From NCBI GenBank assembly GCA_035550595.1, contig DASZOV010000149.1, positions 1 to 64,000 on the forward strand: a stretch of 64,000 nucleotides of DNA. Direction: 5' to 3'. The notes beneath the pieces were generated by a model that was not told the DNA's origin, did no database searches, and was given only the letters and a program-made list of their open reading frames with translations. The first letter of the stretch is position 1. Each line of letters opens with the position of its first letter. This document shows, one piece after another, positions 51,591-61,004 of the stretch. This DNA comes from CALFMR01 sp035550595 (GTDB lineage: Bacteria; Acidobacteriota; Vicinamibacteria; Vicinamibacterales; SCN-69-37). Position numbers and translations under genes: made by a program.

Positions 51591-52658
51591 ATGGCCGGTT
51601 CGACCTGGGCGATCGTGGCGATTCTCATCCTCGCCAACTCGCTGTACGTCGCCGCGGAGTTCGGCGCCGTCGGCGTGCGCCGCAGCCGCGTCCGGCGTCT
51701 CGCTGAAGACGGCAACTGGCTGGCACGCCGGCTCCTGCCGTACGTGGAAACGCCGTCGACGCTGGATCGTTACGTCGGCACGTCGCAGATCGGCATCACG
51801 GTCTCGGGCCTGACGCTGGGTGCGTTCGCGCAAGCGACGTTCGCGCTCGCGCTCGCGCCCGTCCTCACGGCGCGCTTTGGTCTCGCGCCGGTCACCGCCG
51901 TGTCGGCGGCTGCGGTCGTCGTGCTCGTCGTGCTCACGGCCGTGCAGCTCGTGCTCGGCGAGCTCGTGCCGAAAGCCATCGCGCTCCAGTACCCGACCGA
52001 GACCGCGCTCGCGACCGTGCTGCCGATGCAGTGGTCGCTCGCTGTCTTCCGTCCCGTCATCAAGCTTCTGAATGGCGCGGCGCTGCTGCTCCTGCGTCTC
52101 TTCGGCGCCGACGACCACGGCCACCATCACCTGCACTCACCCGAAGAGATCGATCTGCTCATCGCGGAGAGCCGCGACGGCGGCCTGCTCGAACCGGAGG
52201 AACAGCAGCGGCTGCGCCGCGCGTTGCAGCTCGGACTGCGAACGGCGCGCGATCTCCTCGTCCCGCTGGATCGCTTGACGATGGTCGACGCGCGCGCGAC
52301 GTGGGAAGAAGTGGTCGCGACGGTGGCCGCGAGCCCGTTCAGCCGGCTCCCCGTCTATCGCGGCACGCGCGATCACATCATCGGTCTCCTGCGCGTCAAG
52401 GATCTCGTCGATCGGTACGTCGTCGAAGGGCCGCTGCCGCTCGAGCGGCTCATGCGGCCGGTCGTGCAGGTGCCTGCGACGCTCGCCGCGGATCGCGTGC
52501 TGGCGCTCCTGCGCGAACGTCGCGTCCATGCCGCGGTCGTCGCGGACGCCACGGGCCGCGCGCTCGGGCTCATCACCATCCAGGACGTGCTGACTGAACT
52601 GCTGGGATCGGCCGCGCGTCCTGCCGTGCCGCCGGCCACGGCGAGGACAAAGAAGTGA
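51591..52658 (+). CDS. CNNM/CBS-domain membrane protein (hemolysin-like), short form
   Basis: 355 residues. The DUF21/CNNM membrane domain has about four hydrophobic segments with LYVAAEFGAVGVRRSRVRRLAEDG, DRYVGTSQIGITVSGL and VQLVLGELVPKAIALQYP. A CBS pair follows (RDLLVPLDRLTMVD, FSRLPVYRGTRDHIIGLLRVKDLV, AAVVADATGRALGLITIQDVL). A His-rich stretch, DDHGHHHLH near residue 170, may sense metal. It lacks the CorC/HlyC domain seen in its neighbour. Family members transport or sense Mg/Co ions. Its stop overlaps the start of the next gene. Confidence 0.88.
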   Translation: MAGSTWAIVAILILANSLYVAAEFGAVGVRRSRVRRLAEDGNWLARRLLPYVETPSTLDRYVGTSQIGITVSGLTLGAFAQATFALALAPVLTARFGLAPVTAVSAAAVVVLVVLTAVQLVLGELVPKAIALQYPTETALATVLPMQWSLAVFRPVIKLLNGAALLLLRLFGADDHGHHHLHSPEEIDLLIAESRDGGLLEPEEQQRLRRALQLGLRTARDLLVPLDRLTMVDARATWEEVVATVAASPFSRLPVYRGTRDHIIGLLRVKDLVDRYVVEGPLPLERLMRPVVQVPATLAADRVLALLRERRVHAAVVADATGRALGLITIQDVLTELLGSAARPAVPPATARTKK

Positions 52659-53965
52659 GCGGCTTCAGCGCGGTGGCCGCGCTCACGCTCGTCTTCATCG
52701 CGATCAATGCGCTCTTCGTGGCCGCGGAGTTTGCGTTGATCGCCTCGCCTCGCGCGTCACTCGAGCGCCGCGCACAGCAAGGCGACCGCGTCGCGCGCCA
52801 TCTGCTCGACGTGCTCGAGTCGCCGCGCAGGCAGGATCGTTATGTCGCCACCGCGCAACTCGGCGTGACGCTCGCGAGCCTTGGCCTCGGCATGTACGGC
52901 GAGCACACGCTGGCTCACCTCATCGAGCCATGGCTCGGCGACCTGTCCTTCATCAGCGCGGCGGCCATCGCGTCGACGCTCGCGCTCGCCGCGTTGACGG
53001 TCGTGCACATCGTCCTCGGCGAGATGCTGCCGAAGAGCATCGCGCTGCAGAATCCCGAGCGCGTGGGCTGGGTGTCGCACTGGCCGATGACGGTCACGCT
53101 CGCGCTGCTCTATCCGCTCGTGGCCGCGTCGAACTGGCTCGCGCGGCTGTGCCTGCGGATCATCGGCATCCGCCGCGACGAGACCGCGCGCGAACAGGTC
53201 TACACGCCGGAGGAACTGCAGCTCATCGTCGAGGAAAGCGAGCGCGGCGGCGCGCTTCGCGGCGAGTCCGGCCGTCTGCTCCGTGAGCTGTTCGAGTTCG
53301 GCGATCACACGGCCGCGCAGGTCATGGTGCCGCGCGTCCACGTCATCGGCATTCCCGTCGGCGCGTCGCCGGACGCGCTGCGACGGCTCGTCGTCGAGCA
53401 TCATCGGACGCGTTATCCGGTCTACGACGGCGACCTCGATCACATCGTCGGCATGCTGCACGTGAAGGAACTACTACGCCGGCTCATCGCGCGCGAGCCA
53501 GTTGCGGCCAGCGACGTGCGACGGATTCCCGTCATTCCTGAAACCGCCGCGCTCGACGACGTGCTGACGACGATGCAGCGGGCGCACGCGCACATGGCGG
53601 TGGTCATCGACGAACACGGCGGCACGGCGGGCATCGTCAACCTCGAGGATCTCTTCGAAGAGGTCGTCGGCGAGCTGGACGAGGGCGTCCCGGCCGAGCC
53701 GCCGATCGCGCCGGAAGGCAAAGACGTCGTGCGCGCGGCGGGCACGGTCCGGCTGGACGAGCTCGGCCAGCACTTCGACGTCGATCTGCATCACGACGAC
53801 GTCGAGAGCGTGAGCGGACTCGTGCTGGCAGAGCTCGGCCGGCCGCCGGTCGTCGGCGATGTCGTCGACTACGGACGCGTGCGGCTCGAGGTGACGGAGG
53901 TATCGGGACGCGGCGTCAAAGAAGTGCGCGCGACGCTGCTTCCAGAATCGACGGAGCAGACATAG
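52655..53965 (+). CDS. CNNM/CBS-domain membrane protein with CorC/HlyC domain
   Basis: 436 residues from GTG 52655 (GTGA overlap). The membrane domain has FVAAEFALIASPRASLERRAQQGD, DRYVATAQLGVTLASL and VHIVLGEMLPKSIALQNPER. The CBS pair has AAQVMVPRVHVIGIPV and MAVVIDEHGGTAGIVNLEDLFEEVVGEL. The C-terminal transporter-associated domain is near 350-430 (DVDLHHDDVESVSGLVLAELGRPP). The two proteins are paralogues that probably form a heteromeric ion transporter. The terminator follows. Confidence 0.9.
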   Translation: MSGFSAVAALTLVFIAINALFVAAEFALIASPRASLERRAQQGDRVARHLLDVLESPRRQDRYVATAQLGVTLASLGLGMYGEHTLAHLIEPWLGDLSFISAAAIASTLALAALTVVHIVLGEMLPKSIALQNPERVGWVSHWPMTVTLALLYPLVAASNWLARLCLRIIGIRRDETAREQVYTPEELQLIVEESERGGALRGESGRLLRELFEFGDHTAAQVMVPRVHVIGIPVGASPDALRRLVVEHHRTRYPVYDGDLDHIVGMLHVKELLRRLIAREPVAASDVRRIPVIPETAALDDVLTTMQRAHAHMAVVIDEHGGTAGIVNLEDLFEEVVGELDEGVPAEPPIAPEGKDVVRAAGTVRLDELGQHFDVDLHHDDVESVSGLVLAELGRPPVVGDVVDYGRVRLEVTEVSGRGVKEVRATLLPESTEQT

Positions 53966-53982
53966 CCAAAAGCACGCGTCAC

Positions 53983-54010
53983 AACTTCGAACTTTGAACT
54001 TCAAACTTCG
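53983..54010. repeat. Heptamer array (AACTTCG), 4 units
   Basis: AACTTCG, AACTTTG, AACTTCA, AACTTCG directly precede the terminator hairpin. Confidence 0.75.
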
Positions 54011-54015
54011 AACGG

Positions 54016-54041
54016 AAGAGGCGCCTTCGGCGCGTCTTTTT
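54016..54041 (+). terminator. Hairpin terminator of the CNNM/CBS operon
   Basis: AAGA-G-GCGCC-TTC-GGCGC-G-TCTT with one G.G mismatch and a run of T beyond the stem. It lies 51 bp after the stop codon and is the clearest of the four family copies. Confidence 0.8.
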
Positions 54042-54088
54042 GGTTTTGAAGCCCGCTCTACCCGCCCGCCGCATCGCGTATGTCGTCG

Positions 54089-56557
54089 TCACGACGACCG
54101 CAGCAGCTCGGCGACGCGCATCGTGAGGAAGCGCCGGCCGGGCAGCCATGCAGCGGCGAGCGCGGCGAGAAGGATCCCCGCGACGGCGGCGAGGTAGATG
54201 CGCACGTCGCCCGCGTGCACGATCGGCACCGAGAGGCTGACGACTTTCACTTCCATCCAGCTCAGCGGCAGACCGGCGAGCACGCCGATCCCCACTGGCG
54301 TCGCGATGACGGCCGCGAGTCGGCGGCGAAGCGCTTGCGGCGACGCGCCGAGGGCGAGACGCACGGTCATCTCTTCGCGACGGCGGCGAATTTCGAAGCT
54401 CGCCAGGCCGTAGATCGCGATGGTCGTGAGCATGAGCGTGATGCCCGCGAGCGCGCCGAAGATCGCGGCCAGCACGCGCGGCTTCTCGCGCGCGGACTCG
54501 AGATCAGCCGCGACCGATTCGAACTCCGTCGCAAAGACGTCGGGCACGGCCCACGACTGACGGCGTAACCGGTCGGACAACAGCGTGCCATCCGGGATCC
54601 GTCCCGGCGCGGCGCGCAGGATGACGTTGAAGGCGTTCCAGGTCAACCACGGGAAGTACGCTTCGTCGGCGCTCAGCGGGAGAAAGATCGCCGGATCCGG
54701 AACGAGATCCAACGTCATGTGAATGTCCGCGGCGACGCCAACGACCGTGTGGGGACGGCCTTGACGAGTCGTCACGGTGCGGCCGAGAACGCTCTCGAGC
54801 GATTGATTCGGCCAGAACGCGTGCGCGGCGGTCTCGTTCACGATCGCGACGGGCGACTGCTGGTCGATGTCCGCGTCAGAGAAGGCGCGACCCGCGACGA
54901 TCGGCGTGCCGAGGGCATTGAAGAATTCCGCGTTCACCGCCAGAACCCGGCCGTCGAATCCAGCGGGCGCCAGCCACCTCGAATAGAGGTGATCCATCGA
55001 CCGTGTCGCGAACGGATCGGTCTTCGACAGCCCGACCGTGACGACGCCAGGCAGCCCGCGCGCGGCCTCGGCCACGATGCGCCCGCGCCGCACTTGTTCC
55101 CGCGCGTTCGTGGCGTCCGTGTCGCCGGATGTCGGGAAGTCGCCGACGAACAGATCAGTGGAGTTGAATCCCGGCGGCGTGAGCAGAAAACGAATCACGC
55201 CCGGGACCGTCGCCAAGGCGCCGACGAGCAGCATCACGCCAATCGCGGCTTGCGTCGCCAGCAGGACCGGACCGCCCTCCAATCGATCGAGCAGCGCCGC
55301 GTCCCGGGACGGACGCAGGATGTCGAGTGGTGCGATGCGCCCGAGACGGAGGGCCGGCAGCGTGGCGGCCGCGATCGCCGTCACGAGCGCGATCCCGGCC
55401 GTCATGACGATCACGTGTCCATCGACGCGCTCGGTGACGAACGACTGCAGCCCCAGCGGCAGGACGCGCACGAAAAGCGGACGCGCCCAGGCGTACGCGA
55501 TCCACCCGACGATCGCGCCCACGCCGCAGAGGCACAGGGATTCCACGATCGCCGTCGTCACGAGTTGATGCGGTGGCGCGCCGAGCGCCAGCCGCACGCC
55601 CGCTTCGCGCCGGCGTGACTGACTCCACGTGAGCAGCAGGATCGCCAGCGTCAGGCCGGCAACGCCGAGGACCGCCCATGCGCCCACGACGGCGAGCCAG
55701 ACGTACGGACGCACCATGACGGACAGACCGGATTGGAGGGACCTGACCGTCACTCCGCTGTAGGGCGTGTCGCCTCCCGGGCGCGGGATGAGTGCAGCGA
55801 GCGTGTTGACGCGGGCGCGCGCCGCGGCAATCGAGACGCCCGGTGCCAGACGCGCAAACGGCGCCGCTTGAACCTCGCGAGAGCTCACCGATCGATCGAA
55901 TCCCGGATCGACGCCGTAGATGCCGTCATAGCGCGTGGGACCAGACGACGGCAGGATGAAGCCTTCGGGCAGCACGCCGACGACGCGCCAGTGCACGTCG
56001 CTCGGCCTCACCGTCAGGTCGAATCCGAGCCACTCGCGAGCGACCCATTCGCGAGACAGCACGTCTCTCGAGCCGCCGTACTGGCGCTGCCAGGTTTCGT
56101 ACGTCAGGAGCACCGGATGGTCCAGCTCGGTGGCGCGCACGCCCGAGAAGCCGGGCCCGATGAGTGGTCGCACACCCAGGACATCCAGGGTGTTCGTCGT
56201 GACCGGCGTCAACCAGAGGATGGGATTGCCGCCAGCGACGGGCGTGACGGGGTATGGGCCGCCCCACGCTTCCCCCGGACTCCACGCGATCCCGCTGAAG
56301 AGATGGGGTTCGCGAGCGAACGCCTGCACGAATAGCGTCGGCAGGCCGGGGAGATGTCGGAACCCAATTCGAGTCGACTCCAACTGCACGAGCCGATCGG
56401 GCTCACGGTACGGCGGTGGCCGAAAGAGCACGCGGTCGAACAGCGAGAACACGACCGTGTTCACGCCGATCCCCAGCGCGACGGTGAGCACCGCCGCCAC
56501 CGCGAAGCCCTTGGCCCGCGCGAACGACCGGACGATCAGCGAGACGCTGCGCCACAT
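54089..56557 (-). CDS. ADOP-type MacB/FtsX-like permease
   Basis: 822 residues. AKGFAVAAVLTVALGIGVNTVVFSLFDRVLFRP is the N-terminal span of the family. The two MacB core domains are followed by membrane blocks with RRREAGVRLALGAPPHQLVTT and RRREEMTVRLALGASPQALRRR. The C-terminal end LPGRRFLTMRVAELLRSS is shorter and less typical than the PARRA-type of its paralogues. No ATPase or PadR is adjacent. It points towards the terminator on the other strand. Function unknown. Confidence 0.88.
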   Translation of the reverse strand: MWRSVSLIVRSFARAKGFAVAAVLTVALGIGVNTVVFSLFDRVLFRPPPYREPDRLVQLESTRIGFRHLPGLPTLFVQAFAREPHLFSGIAWSPGEAWGGPYPVTPVAGGNPILWLTPVTTNTLDVLGVRPLIGPGFSGVRATELDHPVLLTYETWQRQYGGSRDVLSREWVAREWLGFDLTVRPSDVHWRVVGVLPEGFILPSSGPTRYDGIYGVDPGFDRSVSSREVQAAPFARLAPGVSIAAARARVNTLAALIPRPGGDTPYSGVTVRSLQSGLSVMVRPYVWLAVVGAWAVLGVAGLTLAILLLTWSQSRRREAGVRLALGAPPHQLVTTAIVESLCLCGVGAIVGWIAYAWARPLFVRVLPLGLQSFVTERVDGHVIVMTAGIALVTAIAAATLPALRLGRIAPLDILRPSRDAALLDRLEGGPVLLATQAAIGVMLLVGALATVPGVIRFLLTPPGFNSTDLFVGDFPTSGDTDATNAREQVRRGRIVAEAARGLPGVVTVGLSKTDPFATRSMDHLYSRWLAPAGFDGRVLAVNAEFFNALGTPIVAGRAFSDADIDQQSPVAIVNETAAHAFWPNQSLESVLGRTVTTRQGRPHTVVGVAADIHMTLDLVPDPAIFLPLSADEAYFPWLTWNAFNVILRAAPGRIPDGTLLSDRLRRQSWAVPDVFATEFESVAADLESAREKPRVLAAIFGALAGITLMLTTIAIYGLASFEIRRRREEMTVRLALGASPQALRRRLAAVIATPVGIGVLAGLPLSWMEVKVVSLSVPIVHAGDVRIYLAAVAGILLAALAAAWLPGRRFLTMRVAELLRSS

Positions 56558-56642
56558 GGAAACGGCAATCCGGGGGAACCCACGGGCAATCTATCACTGA
56601 CGGGATGACAAAGAAGACAGGGATCAGAGGGCAGGACAAGAA

Positions 56643-56826
56643 CAAAAAGATGACTCCGCGAGGCCCCGAACGGAGTGAGGGCGCCGTAGCGCTGGGGGTG
56701 GGGCCCCAGCGCATTGCAAAAGAAGATGACTTGCGAACGGAGTGAGGGCGCCGAAGCGCGTAGGCGCGGGGGTGGGGCCCCGCGCCACTGCAAAAGAAGA
56801 TGACTCGCGAGCGAAGCGAGGGTGAT
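56643..56826. repeat. Tandem pair of hairpin-rich interspersed units, locus 3 (inverted)
   Basis: Reading the minus strand, two units begin TCATCTTCTTTTGCA and carry a G/C-run dyad (GCGCTGGGG opposite CCCCAGCGC type) and the CTC-type end; a third start ends TCATCTTTTTG. Compared with loci 1 and 2 it has one extra T and different dyad bases. It begins about 85 bp upstream of the minus-strand ADOP start. Together with the bases around it, it explains the 269 bp 56558-56826 gap. Confidence 0.8.
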
Positions 56827-57108
56827 TCAGAACGGCAACTGCCGCCAGTCGTGGACGGAATGGCCACGGAACAGCGGTTCTTCGTGGGGTAAATGCGAGA
56901 GCGGCGAACGACGCCGCGGCGCACCGACCGACAGAGGAAAATGCGGTCCGACGTGCAGACCGCGGCTGAAGTCCGCTCGGGCCGCGCGCTCGGCGGCTTC
57001 GCGTATCCTCGCGCGACGCTCGGCGTAGAGTCGAACGACCAGCCGCGCGGCCTTGTGAGCCAGCGTGTGCTCGGCAGGCACGTCAGGACTGGTCCAGTAG
57101 AGCGCCAC
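56827..57108 (-). CDS. Hypothetical protein, 93 residues
   Basis: Starts with GTG 57108 and ends exactly where the interspersed repeat begins. ALYWTSPDVPAEHTLAHKAARLVVRLYAERRARIREAAERAARADF gives a long helix; HLPHEEPLFRGHSVHDWRQLPF gives an aromatic, His-rich end. The composition is protein-like but I recognise no family. A ribosome site is not evident, so it could be a chance frame. The plus strand here has no better candidate. Confidence 0.4.
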   Translation of the reverse strand: MALYWTSPDVPAEHTLAHKAARLVVRLYAERRARIREAAERAARADFSRGLHVGPHFPLSVGAPRRRSPLSHLPHEEPLFRGHSVHDWRQLPF

Positions 57109-57281
57109 GGCGGTTCACGACATTGCATGAAGTCCGCCAACTCAGGTCGCCGTTTTCCTGACAAACCAGCGGGTGTCACGAGAGGAAGCTGCTCAGACGC
57201 AGACTTTTGACTGCCTGTCGTTGATCCGCGAACTTTGTGATGAGCGTGGCGGCCGCGCGACTCGGACGACAGCTTTCGCGA

Positions 57282-58148
57282 TCACTTGTCAGCGACGCGT
57301 CGAGAGCTCGTCGACGTTTCCAGCCGGACTGAATCCGCGCGACCCAACAGGGCCTTGACGTCCGCGTAGAGCTCCCACGGCGCCGCGGGTTCGATCGCCT
57401 TCAATCGACCGCCGGCTCGCGCGCGCTCGTCCGTCGTCCCGCCGGCGAGCGCGATGGCGCACGCGTCGACGGCGATCTCCAGATCCGCCGAGTCGATCAA
57501 CGGAGCCAGGGCGTGCACGACATCCGGCGGCTCGGCGTGGCTCCTGAGCAGGCGGAGCACCGCGCGGCGTCGGCGAAGGCTCGGACGCTCTTCCTCTTGC
57601 GCGACGTCGGTGCGCCGGTCGAACGCTGACTGGACGATCAGATCATGGTCGCGCGCGAGGTGCACCTCGAGTGCCGTTTCCGCCCACGGCCGGCAGCAGT
57701 CGTCTTCGAGCGCCTTCAGCAACGCAGGGACGGCCTCGCGCCGGTCGAACCGGCCGAGCGCCTCGATCACGCCTGGAATCGCCTGACGTCGCGCGACGCG
57801 CATCAGCACGGCGAACACGTCGTCGGTGTCCCAGGAAGTCAACGCGAGCGCGGCTTCACGTTGAACGGCTTCCTCGTGGAGCCGAACCACCGGATCGTCT
57901 GCCGGCTCCTGCTCGAGATATTCGATGAGCACGTCTCTGGCGCCAAGACCACCGAGCGCGCGAACGGTCCAGCACCGGGGCCACGGCACGCTCCGCGCCC
58001 GGCCGCGGAGCAGGAAGTCGGCGAGCGGTCCGACTGCGCGTGGGCCGCTCGCGGCGAGCTTCGCCGACGCCGACTCGCCGTCGACGAGCGTGTCGAGCTG
58101 CCGCATCAGCTCCGGAATGGGATCGGGATTCGTCGCCGTTGAGTCCAC
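57282..58148 (-). CDS. HEAT-repeat protein
   Basis: 288 residues from GTG 58148, placed by GGAGGAG a few bases upstream; a longer frame reaches 58226 without a site. It is made of helical repeats, e.g. PRCWTVRALGGLGARDVLIEYL, EAALALTSWDTDDVFAVLMRVA, IEALGRFDRREAVPALLKAL and HALAPLIDSADLEIAVDACAIAL. There is no signal peptide. Such proteins are binding scaffolds or lyases; no catalytic residue is recognisable. The gap above it (57109-57281) shows no gene. Confidence 0.8.
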   Translation of the reverse strand: MDSTATNPDPIPELMRQLDTLVDGESASAKLAASGPRAVGPLADFLLRGRARSVPWPRCWTVRALGGLGARDVLIEYLEQEPADDPVVRLHEEAVQREAALALTSWDTDDVFAVLMRVARRQAIPGVIEALGRFDRREAVPALLKALEDDCCRPWAETALEVHLARDHDLIVQSAFDRRTDVAQEEERPSLRRRRAVLRLLRSHAEPPDVVHALAPLIDSADLEIAVDACAIALAGGTTDERARAGGRLKAIEPAAPWELYADVKALLGRADSVRLETSTSSRRVADK

Positions 58149-58298
58149 CGGATGACTCCTCCGATCTGTCGAGTAGGAGTCATCAGCCCGAGGGCACGTC
58201 CGGCGAACTCCATCGCCTGTCCCCACGATAGCACCGGCGAGCGACGCGCCTCGACGACGCGCGATACACCGTCGTCTGTCAGGTGGCGAGACCGGAGG

Positions 58299-59522
58299 TC
58301 ATTGCATCCCTCCATGGAGCGCCGCCTTCGCGAACTCGCCGGACGCGTTCAGCTTGAAGCCGTCCCAGCTCGCCAGCAACGACGGTCCCCATTCGGGATC
58401 GAAGCACCACACCGTCCAACTGATGTTCCGGCTCTCGAGGTACTTGATGATGGCCGGGCCGTATTCAGGATCAGGTCCGCGAAAGCCGCGGCCTCGTCCG
58501 CGGCCGGCGGGAGGAGCGGGCGGTACCGCTGCGCGTGCGCCAGCCGCTGCGGGGGCGGCGAATCCACCGAACTCGGTCGCGATGAGCGGATACTTCGCGG
58601 CCGCGAATCCGAAGTCCTCTTCCCACTTCGGCTCCCAGGGTTTCGTCCGCTTGTTGGCGTAGGGATGCACGGTGTAGCCGATGCCCTCCGCATTGATCGG
58701 GCTGAGCCGCAGCGGCGTGAGATCGTACGCCCAGTCGAAGCCGGCGACGAGCGGAATGACTTGCGGGTCGTACGCGCGAATGATCCGGATCTCGTCCTCG
58801 ACGATCGCTTTCCAGTCCGCCCATGCGATCGACCCGAGCTGATCGTTGTACGTCGTCGGCTCGTTGAACAGCTCGAAGAATGCGACCGTGTGATGGCCGG
58901 CGTAGTGACGCGCCATCGTGCGCCAGAAGCCGTAGGTTTCCTGTTCGGACGTGTCGTACATCGGATCCTGGAACAGGCCAGTCTTCAGGTTGCCGATCGA
59001 ATGCCAGTCGATGATGACGTGCATGCCGAGCTCCGTGCACCAGCCGACGGCCTGATCGAGAAGCGCAACGTACGCGGCCGGCGTGCGCTCGCGCCAGGCG
59101 ATGGGATGGACGGGAATGCGCACGAGCGTCGCGCCCATGTCCTTCACGGCGACGAACAGATCGCGATTCCAGTGGCCCTGCATCTCGAGCTTGTCGGGAT
59201 CGGAGATGTCGACACCACGGAAGAGCACCGGTGTGCCGGACGGATCGACGAAGCGGTTGCCCTTGACGGCGATGAGCGGCAGCGTCTCCGCGCCGTCGCG
59301 ATACGCGCGTGCGCCGGGCGCGGCGTCGCGCCACCAGGCGTGATCGCGCGCGGGTGTCGCGGTGGACGCCGGCGCTTGCTGAGCGTTTGCGGTCTGACGT
59401 GCTGGCGCCGCGGCTCCCGCGGCGACGACGTCCGTATCGTGAGACGCGAACACGAGCATCAATCCCACACCGGCCACGCCAACGGCCAGCGTCTTCCCGA
59501 CGCGCCATGCCTGGACGCTCAT
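58299..59522 (-). CDS. Exported glycoside hydrolase family 5-like (cellulase/mannanase type)
   Basis: 407 residues from ATG 59522, with AGGAGG 5 nt upstream. The signal segment is SVQAWRVGKTLAVGVAGVGLMLVFAS. The TIM barrel has FRGVDISDPDKLEMQGHW, RIPVHP (R135), VIIDWHS, LFNEP with the acid/base E221, VHPYANKRT (H288) and ATEFGG with the nucleophile E317. A Gly/Arg-rich insert (PAGRGRGRGFRGPD) lies near residue 340. It should cleave beta-1,4-glucan or mannan outside the cytoplasm. It is divergent from the Tle1-like gene. Confidence 0.9.
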   Translation of the reverse strand: MSVQAWRVGKTLAVGVAGVGLMLVFASHDTDVVAAGAAAPARQTANAQQAPASTATPARDHAWWRDAAPGARAYRDGAETLPLIAVKGNRFVDPSGTPVLFRGVDISDPDKLEMQGHWNRDLFVAVKDMGATLVRIPVHPIAWRERTPAAYVALLDQAVGWCTELGMHVIIDWHSIGNLKTGLFQDPMYDTSEQETYGFWRTMARHYAGHHTVAFFELFNEPTTYNDQLGSIAWADWKAIVEDEIRIIRAYDPQVIPLVAGFDWAYDLTPLRLSPINAEGIGYTVHPYANKRTKPWEPKWEEDFGFAAAKYPLIATEFGGFAAPAAAGARAAVPPAPPAGRGRGRGFRGPDPEYGPAIIKYLESRNISWTVWCFDPEWGPSLLASWDGFKLNASGEFAKAALHGGMQ

Positions 59523-59692
59523 CCTTGCCTCCTGCCGCGACGCGGCGAACAGACTCCGCTTGTGACCGTGAACGGGCCGCCTTCGGCCGGTGGGAACTGC
59601 CGCTGCTGGCCTGGAACGGGCGCCAGTGTATCGCCACTTGCGGTCGGACAGCGGTCCGGCTATCTTCGCCGGCACCCCGGCGGAGGACAGCC

Positions 59693-60898
59693 ATGGCTCT
59701 GTTCGCGTTCGATGGGACCTGGAACAAGGCGAAGGACGGCGAAGACCCGGGCTATACCAACACGAACGTCAAGCGCTTCTACGACGCGTATCACTCGCGA
59801 TCCGGCACCGACGATCTGTACGTCCCCGGCGTCGGCACGCGATTCGAGGAGCTCGGCCGGATTCTCGGCGGCGCGTTCGGACTCGGCGAGCTGCCGCGCC
59901 TGGACGACGCCTACGAACATCTCTGCGAGCAGTGGGCCGCCGGTGACTACGTCATCGACATCGTCGGCTTCAGCCGCGGCGCGGCGACGACGCTCGACTT
60001 CTGCCACATCATCGAGGACCGCAAGATCCGCAAACCGAAATCCAAGACGGTCGTCGAAGCGAACCCGCGGATTCGTTTTCTCGGCGTCTGGGACGTCGTC
60101 GCCGCGTTCGGGCTCGCGAACCTGGGGCTGACGGACCTCAACATCGGCCATCACCTGTCGCTGCCGAAGACGAATCTTCAATATGCCTTCCACGCGCTGG
60201 CGCTCGACGAGCGGCGGCCGTCGTTCCTGCCCACACGGCTGCACGGCGCGTACGAAGTCTGGTTCCGCGGCGCGCACTCAGACGTCGGCGGCGGCAACGG
60301 CAATCGCGGGCTGAACGACATCACGCTGACGTGGATGATGCACAAGGCGATGGGCGCCGCGCTGCCGATCGCGGCGGAGGACATCGCCGGGCTCGCACCC
60401 GATCCGACGTGCCGGCCGAAACCGAGCTCCGATCTGCCACTGGACATCCGGCTCGTGACCGACGTCGATCGACGCCATTACACGGCCGCGCCGCTCGACG
60501 GCTGTCGCGCGACGCCCGACACGTGTTCGGTTGAAACGCTCATCGACGAGGAGAAGGCCGTCGCCGTCGGCGCGGGCGGCATCGAGACACTGCCCGAGGA
60601 ATTCCAGACGCGCGTCACTCAGCTCCAGAGTGTCGCGTTGTATCAACTGAAGGCGCACGACTTCCCGATGACCGACCCGGTCGCGAACGGCACGGAAGGC
60701 CTGCTGTCGCTGATCGAAGCGCGCATCCCCCTGGTGACTGACGATGCGAAGCTGCTCCAGGCGCGCACGTCGACGATTCGTCTCGTCGACGAAACCGTGC
60801 GGCTGGCGAAGGCGAAGGGTTATCACACGATCAACGACTTCTTCGTCAACCAGGCGATCTTCAATCTGCGGCCGGTGTTTCCGTACTCGGACGAGTAA
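59693..60898 (+). CDS. DUF2235 / Tle1-like alpha/beta hydrolase
   Basis: 401 residues from ATG 59693, with GGAGG 7 nt upstream. FAFDGTWNKAKDGE opens the domain; the nucleophile elbow is GFSRGAA (S94), then FLGVWDVVAAFG with D134, and the GAHSDVGGGNGNRGL block (His195, Asp197), all typical of DUF2235. Family members include type VI secretion phospholipases (Tle1), but no T6SS gene or immunity partner is adjacent and there is no signal peptide. It may be a cytoplasmic lipase or esterase. It ends at a terminator with heptamer arrays. Confidence 0.85.
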   Translation: MALFAFDGTWNKAKDGEDPGYTNTNVKRFYDAYHSRSGTDDLYVPGVGTRFEELGRILGGAFGLGELPRLDDAYEHLCEQWAAGDYVIDIVGFSRGAATTLDFCHIIEDRKIRKPKSKTVVEANPRIRFLGVWDVVAAFGLANLGLTDLNIGHHLSLPKTNLQYAFHALALDERRPSFLPTRLHGAYEVWFRGAHSDVGGGNGNRGLNDITLTWMMHKAMGAALPIAAEDIAGLAPDPTCRPKPSSDLPLDIRLVTDVDRRHYTAAPLDGCRATPDTCSVETLIDEEKAVAVGAGGIETLPEEFQTRVTQLQSVALYQLKAHDFPMTDPVANGTEGLLSLIEARIPLVTDDAKLLQARTSTIRLVDETVRLAKAKGYHTINDFFVNQAIFNLRPVFPYSDE

Positions 60899-60903
60899 AG
60901 AGC

Positions 60904-60997
60904 AAGTTGGAAGTTTGAAGACAGAAGCCAGAAGTGGGTTCTGGGAGCGCTGGTCAACTTCGAACTCTGAACTCTGAACTTCGAACTTCGAACTTCG
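60904..60997. repeat. Two heptamer arrays after the Tle1-like gene
   Basis: 60904-60938 holds AAGTTGG, AAGTTTG, AAGACAG, AAGCCAG, AAGTGGG. 60956-60997 holds six units, AACTTCG, AACTCTG, AACTCTG, AACTTCG, AACTTCG, AACTTCG. The latter is the best array in the window, and the terminator follows it. Confidence 0.8.
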
Positions 60998-61004
60998 AAT
61001 GAAT

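Noticed and set aside
56893..57210. Plus-strand 105-codon frame opposite the 93-residue hypothetical protein
   Set aside because: Its composition is Arg/Gly-heavy with no secondary-structure pattern, and it has no ribosome site. The minus-strand frame looks more protein-like, though still uncertain.
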